DNA of 57,721 bases from Gammaproteobacteria bacterium (GTDB lineage: Bacteria; Pseudomonadota; Gammaproteobacteria; Pseudomonadales; Pseudomonadaceae), in NCBI GenBank assembly GCA_012728315.1, contig JAAYFI010000015.1:1-57721 (forward strand), given 5' to 3'. Shown here in pieces: positions 18,408 through 27,277 of the stretch. Made by a program: the position numbers and the translations under genes. The notes under the pieces were generated by a model that searched no databases, was not told the DNA's origin, and saw only the letters and a list, made by a program, of their open reading frames with translations. Position 1 is the first letter of the stretch, and every line of letters begins with the position of its first letter.

Positions 18408-20099
18408 ATGTCGATTTTACTTTACGGCCAAAAAGCCGACCGAACACATGAAAACAAAATGCTCAGGGCGTTTATCCAAGCGCTGAAAGCCGACTGGGGA
18501 GGCGCAGGTAAAGACATCACCCTGATTGCTAATAGCATGTGGGATGGACATGAAGTTGATTTGGTTTGCCTGCTCCCTACGGCTGTTTTGGTCGTTGATT
18601 TTAAGCATTACAGCGGTCATTTAATCGGTACTGAAAATGGTGAGTGGACAGTTGCTGGCGCTGAGGTAAAAGGCGGTAGTAATCACAGAACCAATCCCTT
18701 TCAGCAGGTACGTGACTATAAGTTTGCAATCATCGATTGGTTGAAAAGGCAGCGCTTACTGGAAAATCAAAATATTGGTCACATCAATGGTGCTGTTGTA
18801 TTTACCGGGCCAATCACCGGTGAAATAGACCTTTCGATTAGGTCTTCCTACTGGTTTCATACCACAGATATAGAGCGTTGTCCGACTACACTCGCCGATC
18901 TTGCATCGGCAGAGCTAGGAGTTTACCCGAGAGACATAGAAGCAATTAAGAAAGCACTCGGGGTGCAGGCACTCGACTTTGATTTTGGGCAGGATAATTA
19001 CCAAGCTAAAGCAGAGCCTGTTGCCCCAGTGCCAATAACCCGTAGTGATGCACTTGAAAAGCTTGTTGAGTCCACAGGTACAGAGTCGAGTGGGGCTTAT
19101 AAGGCAGAAGTTGAATCAACTAAACGAGAGTCAGCGAAGCCAGCGTCTGTTGCACCCAAGCCAGACAGGCTTGCAGCCAGTCCATTACCTCCACAGAAAA
19201 GCCGCATATCTAGCATGTTTAAGTCTGCAATGGTGGTGGGTGGTGTGTTTTTAACCATGGCGGTGGTCAGTCAGATCTATCCGACTATTGGGCAAACTAG
19301 TCCAGCAGATACCAGCACTTCGCAGCAAGTGCAGCCAGTAGAGCCTGTAGTGCAGCAACAAGCGAATACGCCTGCTGTGAATGCGCAGCGTTACCAGCCA
19401 GCGGCTACACCTATTGCGATCAGAAACTCAGCAACCACGACTTACATTGAGCAAATCGAAGCGCGCTCAGCATCGCAATATGTCGGCCAAGAGGTGACTG
19501 CCTGCGGTACCGTTGCGCAGACCACGCCTTTTAGCAAAGGTGTGTATTTGAATTTAGATAAGCCGTACCCACAGCAAAGCTTAACGCTAGTGGTGTGGGA
19601 CGAATCTTTAAGTGCTGTGGAAAATAAACTGGGAGGCTTATCCGGCTTAGTGGGTGTAGATATCTGCGCTCGTGGCCCTGTGGGTGAATACCGCAATCGA
19701 CCACAGATTCAAATTAACGCAGCTTCTGCGGTGCATCTAAAATCCAACGCCCCGCAGCTTGCTGCTGCAAATCAGCAGAGCAATGAGATAAACGTTGAGA
19801 GAATTGAAGCTTTTCGAGCACCCTTTTATGTGGGTAAGCAAGTTATGGCGTGCGGTGTGCTGGCTGGCACTTCAAGGTTTTCTAAAGGTATGTATTTGAG
19901 TTTAGATAAGAAATATCCGAATCAAACGTTAACGTTGGTGGTTTGGGATGAAAGTATTGCGCCGCTTGAGAGCAAATTTGGCTCCTTTAATAGCCAAGTA
20001 GGCCGTACCTTTTGTGCGCTCGGCACCATAGAAAAATATAAGAAGAATCTGCAAATTCAAATTGAAAATCCACAGTTTTTACGCTTGATGCTCAATTAA
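18408..20099 (+). CDS. NERD-domain protein with a membrane segment and two OB-like repeats
   Basis: In this 563-residue protein, residues about 1-170 form a NERD domain (nuclease-related): NSMWDGHEVDLVCLLPTAVL then VVDFKHYSGHLIGTENGEW supply the D...(D/E)xK-like core, and NPFQQVRDYKFAIIDWL the conserved helix. A Ser/Pro-rich linker leads to one membrane helix (SAMVVGGVFLTMAVVSQIY, about 274-292) preceded by KSRISSMFK. Then come a Gln/Pro/Thr-rich linker and two copies of a roughly 90-residue OB-fold-like module, sharing YVG.(E/Q)V.ACG, F(S/K)KG.YL.LDK.YP and LTLVVWDES. Each copy carries two cysteines. By the positive-inside rule the NERD part is cytoplasmic and the OB repeats periplasmic, where the cysteines could form disulfides. 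It sits between DUF1810 and the hsdR scar. Its function is not established. Confidence 0.82.
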   Translation: MSILLYGQKADRTHENKMLRAFIQALKADWGGAGKDITLIANSMWDGHEVDLVCLLPTAVLVVDFKHYSGHLIGTENGEWTVAGAEVKGGSNHRTNPFQQVRDYKFAIIDWLKRQRLLENQNIGHINGAVVFTGPITGEIDLSIRSSYWFHTTDIERCPTTLADLASAELGVYPRDIEAIKKALGVQALDFDFGQDNYQAKAEPVAPVPITRSDALEKLVESTGTESSGAYKAEVESTKRESAKPASVAPKPDRLAASPLPPQKSRISSMFKSAMVVGGVFLTMAVVSQIYPTIGQTSPADTSTSQQVQPVEPVVQQQANTPAVNAQRYQPAATPIAIRNSATTTYIEQIEARSASQYVGQEVTACGTVAQTTPFSKGVYLNLDKPYPQQSLTLVVWDESLSAVENKLGGLSGLVGVDICARGPVGEYRNRPQIQINAASAVHLKSNAPQLAAANQQSNEINVERIEAFRAPFYVGKQVMACGVLAGTSRFSKGMYLSLDKKYPNQTLTLVVWDESIAPLESKFGSFNSQVGRTFCALGTIEKYKKNLQIQIENPQFLRLMLN

Positions 20100-20168
20100 G
20101 TAGCTTGAGTTCTTGCGAGCAAAAAGTTAGCTGTGCTTGCGCCAAGCCGTGTTAGGGATAGGGAAACC

Positions 20169-20303
20169 ATGAGTAAAATTAATCAGCTTGAACGCATCAC
20201 CCAAAACCGTGTCATTCAGCTTTTCCGCCAAGATTTAGGTTATGTCTACTTGGGTGATTTGCATGAGGCAAGAGCGCTTATCCGTAGAAAAACTGCCTTG
20301 TGA
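20169..20303 (+). pseudogene. hsdR: Truncated copy of the hsdR 5' end
   Basis: ATG at 20,169 opens MSKINQLERITQNRVIQLFR then QDLGYVYLGDLHEARALI and stops at TGA (20,301-20,303). The first 34 residues are nearly the same as the start of the functional hsdR at 22,052 (MSSLNQLERITQNRVIQLFR, QGLGYDYLGNLHD). The DNA is also highly similar up to GATTTGCATGA and then diverges abruptly into the darT leader. The ATG is preceded by an AGGGATAGGG-type ribosome site. So hsdR once started here, directly after the NERD gene, and the darTG cassette now separates this stump from a complete hsdR. Confidence 0.9.
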
Positions 20304-20319
20304 TAAACGGAGGATAGTT

Positions 20320-20973
20320 ATGGGTTACGATTACAGTCAAACGCTAAACCCGCAGAAAGCGCTGATTTGGCGTATTGTCCATCGCGATAATATTCCTTGG
20401 ATTTTGGATAACGGTTTGCATTGTGGTAACAGCACCGTTCTGGCGCCTAACTGGGTTCAAATAGGCAATCCAGAGCTGATTGATAAGCGAGCTACGCACC
20501 CTGTTCCGGTGGGTATGGGTGGCTATTTAAATGATTATGTGCCGTTTTATTTCACTCCATTTTCTCCAATGATGAAAAATATCCATAGCGGTTGGGCTGG
20601 AATCAGGCGGCGAGCGAACGACGAAATTGTAATATTGGTGTCTGATTTGCATCAGATCAAAAGTCAGGGCTTGCACTTTGTTTTCACCGATGGCCATGCC
20701 TATTATGCGTGGTCAAATTTTTATACTGACTTAGCGCATCTTAATAAAATTGATTGGTCTATTTTGCAGGCACGTGATTTTAAGCGTGACCCTAATGACC
20801 CTGCTAAATTTGAACGCTATCAGGCGGAGGCACTGATTTATCAGCATTGCCCAGTCAGTGCCTTGATAGGCATGGTTTGTTACAGTGAGAAAACTAAACA
20901 ACAATTGAATAGCTGGCTGCAGCAACGCAGCTTAACCATGCCAGTGCATGCTCGAACAGGGTGGTATTTCTAA
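20320..20973 (+). CDS. darT: DarT, DNA thymidine ADP-ribosyltransferase toxin
   Basis: The 217-residue protein matches the DarT/DUF4433 family: [19 protein letters not shown] (18-36), [20 protein letters not shown] (59-78), then SPMM and GWAGIRRR, and [20 protein letters not shown] (169-188). Glu170 in QAEALIY is the likely catalytic glutamate. DarT uses NAD+ to put ADP-ribose on thymidine in single-stranded DNA, blocking replication during phage infection. I chose the ATG at 20,320 because GGAGG at 20,309-20,313 precedes it and DarT proteins begin close to the HRDN motif; a longer frame from 20,242 runs through the hsdR stump. darG follows with a 1-base overlap (TAATG), as in known darTG loci. 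Confidence 0.94.
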   Translation: MGYDYSQTLNPQKALIWRIVHRDNIPWILDNGLHCGNSTVLAPNWVQIGNPELIDKRATHPVPVGMGGYLNDYVPFYFTPFSPMMKNIHSGWAGIRRRANDEIVILVSDLHQIKSQGLHFVFTDGHAYYAWSNFYTDLAHLNKIDWSILQARDFKRDPNDPAKFERYQAEALIYQHCPVSALIGMVCYSEKTKQQLNSWLQQRSLTMPVHARTGWYF

Positions 20974-22040
20974 TGATTCATTACACACAAGGTAATTTGC
21001 TGGAGGCCGATGTTGAAGCATTGGTTAACACAGTAAATACGGTCGGCGTAATGGGTAAAGGCATTGCGCTGATGTTTAAAGAACGCTTTCCCAAAAATAT
21101 GGAGGCCTATGCACAGGCATGTAAGAAAGGGGAGGTGGTAACAGGCAAGATGTTTGTTACGGCAACCAATGAGCTGGTTGGCCCGCAATGGGTTGTCAAT
21201 TTCCCAACTAAACAACATTGGCGCTCCAAGTCTAAGATGGAGTGGATTGAAGAGGGCTTGCAGGATTTACGTCGATTTATCAATGAGAAAAAGATTAAGT
21301 CCATTGCTATCCCCCCTTTAGGCTCAGGGCATGGTGGCTTAAATTGGAATGACGTAAAACCAAAGATCATTGATGCTCTGAGTGACATGGACGGTGTTGA
21401 TATATGGGTCTATGAGCCTACTCAAAAGTATCAAAATGTAGCTAAAAAGACGGGCGTTAAAAAGCTCACGCCAGCACGAGCGATGGTGGCTGAGTTGATT
21501 CGTCGTTATTGGATTTTAGGGATGGAGTGCAGTTTACTAGAAGTTCAAAAGCTGGCTTGGTTTTTACAGAGAGTTATTCGTTCTGCAGGCTTAAAAGACG
21601 AATTAAAACTGAATTTTGAGGCTAGAAACTATGGCCCTTACGCTAACAATCTGCAGCATTTGCTCAATGCACTAGACGGTAGTTATTTGAAATCAGATAA
21701 ACGCATACCTGATAGTGACCCTTTAGATGTGATCGCATTTAATGATGAAAAAAAGACGTTGGTTGAAGCCTATCTTAATAGTGAAGGAAAAAACTATTTG
21801 CCCGCTTTGGAAAAGGCCAGCGAGATTATCGATGGGTTTGAGTCGCCGTTTGGCTTGGAGTTGCTGTCAACCATTGATTGGTTGTTAGTCAATGAAGGCT
21901 GTGAGCCGACGTTAGAGTCGATTAAGGAAGGGATTGCAAACTGGCCTGCGGGTGAAAAGTGGGCTGCTCGTAAGCTAGGGTTGTTTGATGACAAAAGCTT
22001 ACAAATAGCAATTGATCGAATGAGTACCATTTCTTTGTAA
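20973..22040 (+). CDS. darG: DarG, macrodomain antitoxin that reverses DarT
   Basis: The 355-residue protein begins [20 protein letters not shown] then [20 protein letters not shown], a DarG-type macrodomain (about 1-155) with the ADP-ribose-binding loops [12 protein letters not shown] and [10 protein letters not shown]. It removes ADP-ribose from thymidine. Residues about 165-355 ([38 protein letters not shown]) are the C-terminal domain that binds and blocks DarT in DarG homologues. It starts inside the darT stop (TAATG), with the toxin first and antitoxin second. It ends 11 bases before hsdR, so the pair is transcribed as part of the R-M series. Confidence 0.94.
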   Translation: MIHYTQGNLLEADVEALVNTVNTVGVMGKGIALMFKERFPKNMEAYAQACKKGEVVTGKMFVTATNELVGPQWVVNFPTKQHWRSKSKMEWIEEGLQDLRRFINEKKIKSIAIPPLGSGHGGLNWNDVKPKIIDALSDMDGVDIWVYEPTQKYQNVAKKTGVKKLTPARAMVAELIRRYWILGMECSLLEVQKLAWFLQRVIRSAGLKDELKLNFEARNYGPYANNLQHLLNALDGSYLKSDKRIPDSDPLDVIAFNDEKKTLVEAYLNSEGKNYLPALEKASEIIDGFESPFGLELLSTIDWLLVNEGCEPTLESIKEGIANWPAGEKWAARKLGLFDDKSLQIAIDRMSTISL

Positions 22041-22051
22041 TAAGGGAATAT

Positions 22052-25000
22052 ATGTCCAGCCTCAACCAACTCGAACGCATCACCCAAAACCGTGTCATTC
22101 AGCTTTTTCGCCAAGGTTTAGGCTACGACTACTTGGGCAATCTGCATGACCAGAATAATAAAAACATTAACGCTGATCTGCTGACGAATTGGCTAAAAAA
22201 ACAAGGCTACAGCGTAACCTTAATAACTAAAGCGCTGCGCCAACTGGACATGGCCGCTGCTTTAGGGGATGGCAAAGCGCTCTATCAAGCTAACAAAGAG
22301 GTGTATCGCTTACTGCGTTACGGCGTTAAAGAGTCTGAAGGTGTCGGTCATCAGAACGAAACCATTTGGCTGATTGATTGGCAAAACCCTGACAACAACC
22401 ACTTTGCCATCGCGGAAGAAGTCAGCATTCAAGGTGAAAACATCAAGCGTCCGGATGTGGTGCTCTATGTCAACGGCATCGCCTTAGCTGTGTTGGAGCT
22501 CAAGCGTTCAACGGTGTCGGTCAGCGAAGGCATTCGCCAGAATGTAGATAACCAGAAAAAAGATTTTATCCGTAACTTCTTTACCACCATGCAGTTGGTG
22601 ATGGCCGGTAACGATAATCAAGGCTTACGTTACGGCACCATTGAAACTCCAGAGCGCTACTTTTTGGAGTGGAAAGAAGAGGAGGTGACGAATCCTTATT
22701 CAAGCACCCTGGATTTTCATCTAAGCCTGATCTGCAGCAAACAGCGTTTCCTGCAGATTATTCACGACTTTATGGTGTTTGATGCTGGGGTAAAAAAGAC
22801 CTGCCGGCATAACCAGTTTTTTGGTGTCGAAGCAGCAAAACAGCGAGTTGCGACGCGCGAAGGCGGGATTATTTGGCATACCCAAGGCTCAGGTAAAAGC
22901 TTAATCATGGTGTGGTTGGCCAAGTGGCTGCGAGAGAATCAAACCGCTGCAAGGGTGTTAATTGTCACTGACCGCACCGAGCTGGATGAGCAAATCGAAA
23001 AGGTCTTTAGAGGTGTTGATGAAGCTATTTATCGCACGCAAAGTGGCGCAGATTTAATTGCCGCTTTGAACCAGCCGAACCCGTGGTTGGTGAGCACTCT
23101 GGTGCATAAATTTGGCCGCCAAGGGGATGATGACACTGCAGAATCAGAGCAGGCCACCGATGAATTTATTGAGCAGGTCAGCGGCGCTATTCCTAAGGAT
23201 TTTAAAGCCAAAGGTAATTTGTTTGTTTTTGTTGATGAGTGCCACCGTACTCAGTCTGGAAAATTGCATGCGGCGATGAAGACGATTATTCCAGAGGCGA
23301 TGTTTATCGGTTTTACCGGTACGCCTTTGATGAAAAAAGATAAGCAAAAGTCCATCGAGGTGTTTGGTAGCTATATTCATACCTATAAATTTGATGAGGC
23401 GGTAGAAGATGGCGTGGTGTTGGACTTGCGCTATGAGGCGCGGGATATTGATCAGCACTTAACTTCACCGAAAAAAATCGATGAATGGTTTGATATCAAT
23501 ACCCAAGGTTTAACAAAAACCGCTAAAGACCAATTAAAACAGCGTTGGGGAACCTTGCGTAAGGTGCTTTCCAGTAAATCCAGACTTGAGAAAATCGTCA
23601 TGGATATTTGGCTGGATATGAAAAAGAAACCCCGCTTAAAAGATGGTCGCGGTAATGCCATGCTGGTGTGCTCGAGTGTGTATCAGGCCTGTACCACCTA
23701 TGACATGTTCAGCAAAACAGACTTGGCCGGCAAGGTGGCCATTGTTACCAGCTATCAGCCCACAGCCGCCAGCATTAAAGGTGAAGAGTCCGGCGAGGGG
23801 CAAACCGAAGCACTGTTTAAGTACGATACCTACCGTAAAATGCTCGCTGACTTTTTTGAGCAGCCAGAAGAGCAGGCGGCATCTCGCGTGGAAGAGTTTG
23901 AAATTGCTGTCAAAAAGCTGTTTGTGGATGAACCTGGGCAAATGCGCTTGCTGATTGTGGTGGACAAACTGCTGACAGGTTTCGATGCGCCCTCAGCAAC
24001 CTACCTGTATATCGACAAACAGATGGCGGACCATAACCTGTTCCAAGCCATTTGCCGCGTTAACCGTTTGGACGGTGACGATAAAGAGTACGGTTATATT
24101 GTCGACTATAAAGACTTATTCAAATCCCTCGATAAAGCCATTAAAAGCTACACCAAAGGTGCCTTTGATGGCTATGACGAGGAGGATGTTGAGGGGCTAC
24201 TAAAAGACCGCTTAGAGCAGGCAAGGGAAGATTTAGACAACAGCTTAGAAGCGGTTAGAGCCATGTGCGAGCCGGTCAAAGCACCGCGAGGTATTCTTGA
24301 GTATCAGCATTATTTTTGCGGGGTGTCGGGTGAAAATAAAGATGAGCTCCTTGAAAAAGAACCGCTGCGTTTAGCTTTTTATAAAGCCTTTGCCAAGCTA
24401 TTGCGTGCTTATGCAAACCTCGCCAATGAGATGCAGCAGGCCGGTTACAGTGCCGCCGAACAAGAAAAAATCCGCCAAGAAATCGAACACTATGAAGCCG
24501 TGCGCGCGCAAATTAAGCAATTTAGCGGCGACGAAGTGGACATGAAGCGCCTAGAGCCGGCCATGCGGCAATTAATCGATATGTATATTCGTGCCGATGA
24601 CAGTGAAGTGTTATTCGACTTCGAAGAACTGGGTTTGCTCGAGCTGGTGATAAGTAAGGGTGAGGATTTAATAAAAGACATACCTGAGGGTGAGCGCAAC
24701 CTTGCCAGTACCATGAACGAAGGCATCGAAAATAACGTGCGCCGCACTCTGGTAGAAAACAACCCGCTTAATCCAGAGTACTACGACAGCATGTCGGTTT
24801 TACTGGATGAGCTGATTCAAAAGCGCCGTCAGCAGGCCATCGACTATCAAACCTACCTGAAAGAAATCCAAGCACTGGCCAGTAAAGTGGTGAAGCCCAA
24901 CGAGGGAGCGGGCGATTACCCGAGCTCTTTGAATACGGCAGCTAAGCGCGCTATTTACGATAACTTCGGCAAAGATGAAGTGTTGGCAAATAAAATAGAT

Positions 25001-25153
25001 ACCACCATTCGCTACACCAAAAAAGCAGATTGGGTCGGTGATCGTTTTAAAGAAAAAGAAGTTGCTCATGCACTGAGTGAAGAGGTGGGCGATTACAATA
25101 TAGATATTACGGCTTTAATGGAGCTGGCCAAAGCACAGCCAGACTATAAATAA
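22052..25153 (+). CDS. hsdR: Type I restriction-modification system, endonuclease/translocase subunit
   Basis: The 1,033-residue restriction subunit has an N-terminal PD-(D/E)XK nuclease (KRPDVVLYVNGIALAVLELK, about 131-150). Two helicase RecA-like domains follow: Walker A HTQGSGKSLIMVW (about 277-289), DECH box VDECHRTQSGK (about 395-405) and FTGTPLMKKD (about 424-433). The helical C-terminal part includes FDEAVEDGVVLDLRYEARDI and QAICRVNRLDGDDKEYGYIV. It cuts unmodified DNA after ATP-driven translocation, together with HsdM and HsdS encoded about 8 kb upstream. AAGGGAA precedes the ATG. In this locus hsdR is separated from hsdS by seven other genes, far more than usual, and its 5' end exists twice (see 20,169-20,303). 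Confidence 0.96.
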   Translation: MSSLNQLERITQNRVIQLFRQGLGYDYLGNLHDQNNKNINADLLTNWLKKQGYSVTLITKALRQLDMAAALGDGKALYQANKEVYRLLRYGVKESEGVGHQNETIWLIDWQNPDNNHFAIAEEVSIQGENIKRPDVVLYVNGIALAVLELKRSTVSVSEGIRQNVDNQKKDFIRNFFTTMQLVMAGNDNQGLRYGTIETPERYFLEWKEEEVTNPYSSTLDFHLSLICSKQRFLQIIHDFMVFDAGVKKTCRHNQFFGVEAAKQRVATREGGIIWHTQGSGKSLIMVWLAKWLRENQTAARVLIVTDRTELDEQIEKVFRGVDEAIYRTQSGADLIAALNQPNPWLVSTLVHKFGRQGDDDTAESEQATDEFIEQVSGAIPKDFKAKGNLFVFVDECHRTQSGKLHAAMKTIIPEAMFIGFTGTPLMKKDKQKSIEVFGSYIHTYKFDEAVEDGVVLDLRYEARDIDQHLTSPKKIDEWFDINTQGLTKTAKDQLKQRWGTLRKVLSSKSRLEKIVMDIWLDMKKKPRLKDGRGNAMLVCSSVYQACTTYDMFSKTDLAGKVAIVTSYQPTAASIKGEESGEGQTEALFKYDTYRKMLADFFEQPEEQAASRVEEFEIAVKKLFVDEPGQMRLLIVVDKLLTGFDAPSATYLYIDKQMADHNLFQAICRVNRLDGDDKEYGYIVDYKDLFKSLDKAIKSYTKGAFDGYDEEDVEGLLKDRLEQAREDLDNSLEAVRAMCEPVKAPRGILEYQHYFCGVSGENKDELLEKEPLRLAFYKAFAKLLRAYANLANEMQQAGYSAAEQEKIRQEIEHYEAVRAQIKQFSGDEVDMKRLEPAMRQLIDMYIRADDSEVLFDFEELGLLELVISKGEDLIKDIPEGERNLASTMNEGIENNVRRTLVENNPLNPEYYDSMSVLLDELIQKRRQQAIDYQTYLKEIQALASKVVKPNEGAGDYPSSLNTAAKRAIYDNFGKDEVLANKIDTTIRYTKKADWVGDRFKEKEVAHALSEEVGDYNIDITALMELAKAQPDYK

Positions 25154-25154
25154 G

Positions 25155-25856
25155 ATGCAGCAGCACATTGGCAGCATTGAGTTTGAACTACTGCGTAAGC
25201 CGATTAAGCACATGCGTATTAATGTCTTACCGCCGGATGGACAGGTGCAAGTGATTGCGCCCAATAGTTTCACTGACACCGCGATACGTGTGGCTTTTGC
25301 GGCGCGCATCCCTTGGATTAAAAAACAGCAGCAGACGTTTCAGCAACAAGCTCGCCAAACGGAACGCCAGTGGGTATCCGGAGAGTGCCACTACCTATGG
25401 GGCAAAGCCTATCGCTTAGCAGTGATTGAACACAGCGGCGCTCACCAAGTGCAATTCGGTAAGGACAATTTTTTACAGCTGTGGGTGCGGCCCGGCACTA
25501 AAACAGACAATAGAGCGAAAGTGCTGCACAGTTTTTACCGTCAAGAACTCAGCCAAGAAATCCCAAAGCTACTTGATAAATGGCTGCCGCGCTTAAAGGT
25601 TGAGCTTAATGATTGGCGCATTAAACAGATGAAAACCAAATGGGGCAGTTGCAACATCGAAGCTCGCCGCCTGTGGCTCAATTTAGAACTGGCCAAAAAA
25701 AACCACGCCTGCCTTGAATATGTAGTGGTGCATGAATTAGTCCACCTCCTAGAGCGCAACCACAACGCCTGTTTTATGGCCTACATGGACCAGTTTTTAC
25801 CCGACTGGCGGGAGCGCCGGCAGTTGCTGAATAGACAGCCGCTGGGTGCTGTTTAG
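25155..25856 (+). CDS. YgjP-like (DUF45) zinc metallopeptidase
   Basis: The 233-residue protein matches the YgjP/DUF45 family (M48-related fold): KWGSCNIEARRLWLNLELAK and VVVHELVHLLERNH with the zinc-binding HELVH, and FLPDWRERRQLLN near the end. Members are frequent last genes of type I R-M operons, sitting after hsdR as here; proteolytic targets are unknown, but control of restriction-subunit levels is a reasonable guess. The ATG lies one base after the hsdR stop, so it is surely cotranscribed and marks the end of the plus-strand defence series. The next gene faces it on the other strand, and I found no clear terminator in the 148 bases between. Confidence 0.9.
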   Translation: MQQHIGSIEFELLRKPIKHMRINVLPPDGQVQVIAPNSFTDTAIRVAFAARIPWIKKQQQTFQQQARQTERQWVSGECHYLWGKAYRLAVIEHSGAHQVQFGKDNFLQLWVRPGTKTDNRAKVLHSFYRQELSQEIPKLLDKWLPRLKVELNDWRIKQMKTKWGSCNIEARRLWLNLELAKKNHACLEYVVVHELVHLLERNHNACFMAYMDQFLPDWRERRQLLNRQPLGAV

Positions 25857-26004
25857 CTTGCGATGTCTCGGCTAGCTGCTGGTTGAGCGAGGTGGCATTT
25901 TAGAAAGAACCAAAAGAATGTGGGAAGTCCAGACTGCTCAATTCCGCGGAAATAACTATACGCACTTAAACTTCGGAATCGAAAGATAATTTAAAATCAT
26001 GGGC

Positions 26005-27171
26005 TTAGCTCTCGAGTAGGCTGGGGTCAACAGCTACATTATTGCGGCCAGAGTTTTTGGCGAGGTATAGAAACTTATCCGCTTGTTGGATTGCTGTGTC
26101 AATGGGCAGATAAAAAGGGCCTAAACCAAAGCTGGCAGTGATGCTAATTGGAGGGGATACGGTCATGCATTGAGCAGTGCTTATCGCTAGGCGTAGTCTG
26201 TTGGCCAGCTCAATTGCTTTTTGCGCAGAGCATGGCGAGTTGAGTAGGAAAATAAATTCTTCACCACCAATACGACCCATAACATCTTGTGCGGGTAAAA
26301 CTTTACGAGCCGTACTGGCAAATAAACGTAGTACTGCATCGCCTACGGCGTGTCCGTAAGTGTCATTGATTTTTTTGAAGTGATCTAGATCTGCTAATAA
26401 AATATAGCGTTGCTGGTTTGAGGTATCAGGCGCCATGTGCTGTACGGCGGTAAAAAAACCTCGTCTATTCAAACAGCCCGTGAGGCTATCTTCGTCTCTT
26501 TCCTTGCGCAATAAATCAATACGATCAAGTAAGGCAACGATGATAATGAGCAGCGCAAGTAAGATTACAAATACGAGTAGGCTAATTTGCAAAGCCAGCC
26601 AGAAAATACTGGAGTTAAAGTGCTCAGTAGCCGTTAGCCCTTTGGCAGTCAATAGCGTTAAAGGGGTTCGAATAAAGAAATTTAACGTGAACGCTGCAAA
26701 GACCCAGTAGAAGATTTGCTCGATACGCTTGCCGCGGCGTAAATCGTTTAAAGCAATAAAGCAGCTCAACAGGGTCAAGCCAATTCCAAAGTTGAGTACA
26801 TAAATTCGTGCTACAACATTCGCATCAATATAATAAAAATAATAAAGTCCCACTAAAACGGTTGCGCTGATCAATAGCTGAAGTCCGTAGGGGGTGTTTT
26901 TTTTGTGCCGCGCAAGAACCCCCTGACACAGCAATATAATACCGGCCAAATAGAGTGCCGCGGTTGTTATTGCATTAATACCGGGGTCAGCAGGGAGCTT
27001 TAAAATTTGCATGGATAAGCTAACGGCATATAAAAAATACGCGCCGCTAACAAGTAATAAATACCCTTGAGTGCGTTGGTATGACCAGAGTCCGTAAAAA
27101 ATCAACGCGAGTAAAACTGCGATGCCTGGCCCGCTGAGCGTCAGTAGTTGAATTTCTTTTTGTAAACTCAT
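26005..27171 (-). CDS. Membrane diguanylate cyclase (GGDEF)
   Basis: The protein makes c-di-GMP from two GTP. Its N-terminal half (about 1-215) has several hydrophobic segments, about seven membrane helices (for example GIAVLLALIFYGLWSYQ and LLVFVILLALLIIIVALL). The C-terminal 165 residues are a GGDEF domain: DSLTGCLNRRGFF, LADLDHFKKINDTYGHAVGD and RIGGEEFIFLL, with an intact GGEEF active site. I do not see the RxxD inhibitory site five residues before it, so product feedback may be absent. I chose the ATG at 27,169-27,171 (MSLQKEIQLL), preceded by a purine-rich AAAAAGGGCGGCGG tract, over one 13 codons upstream. It is monocistronic and convergent with the defence series. It could feed the adhesin and EAL protein further right, but no physical link is shown. 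Confidence 0.9.
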   Translation of the reverse strand: MSLQKEIQLLTLSGPGIAVLLALIFYGLWSYQRTQGYLLLVSGAYFLYAVSLSMQILKLPADPGINAITTAALYLAGIILLCQGVLARHKKNTPYGLQLLISATVLVGLYYFYYIDANVVARIYVLNFGIGLTLLSCFIALNDLRRGKRIEQIFYWVFAAFTLNFFIRTPLTLLTAKGLTATEHFNSSIFWLALQISLLVFVILLALLIIIVALLDRIDLLRKERDEDSLTGCLNRRGFFTAVQHMAPDTSNQQRYILLADLDHFKKINDTYGHAVGDAVLRLFASTARKVLPAQDVMGRIGGEEFIFLLNSPCSAQKAIELANRLRLAISTAQCMTVSPPISITASFGLGPFYLPIDTAIQQADKFLYLAKNSGRNNVAVDPSLLES

Positions 27172-27277
27172 TTTAGAGCCGCCGCCCTTTTTCAGGATGT
27201 GTCCATTCACTTAACAAAGGTTTGGTAACCTAAGTTTAAGTCTATAGCTTAAAGCCAATCAATGAACTGTACAGACT

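Noticed and set aside
20242..20319. Longer start for darT
   Set aside because: The extra residues come from the hsdR stump read in another frame. The GGAGG site points to the ATG at 20,320.
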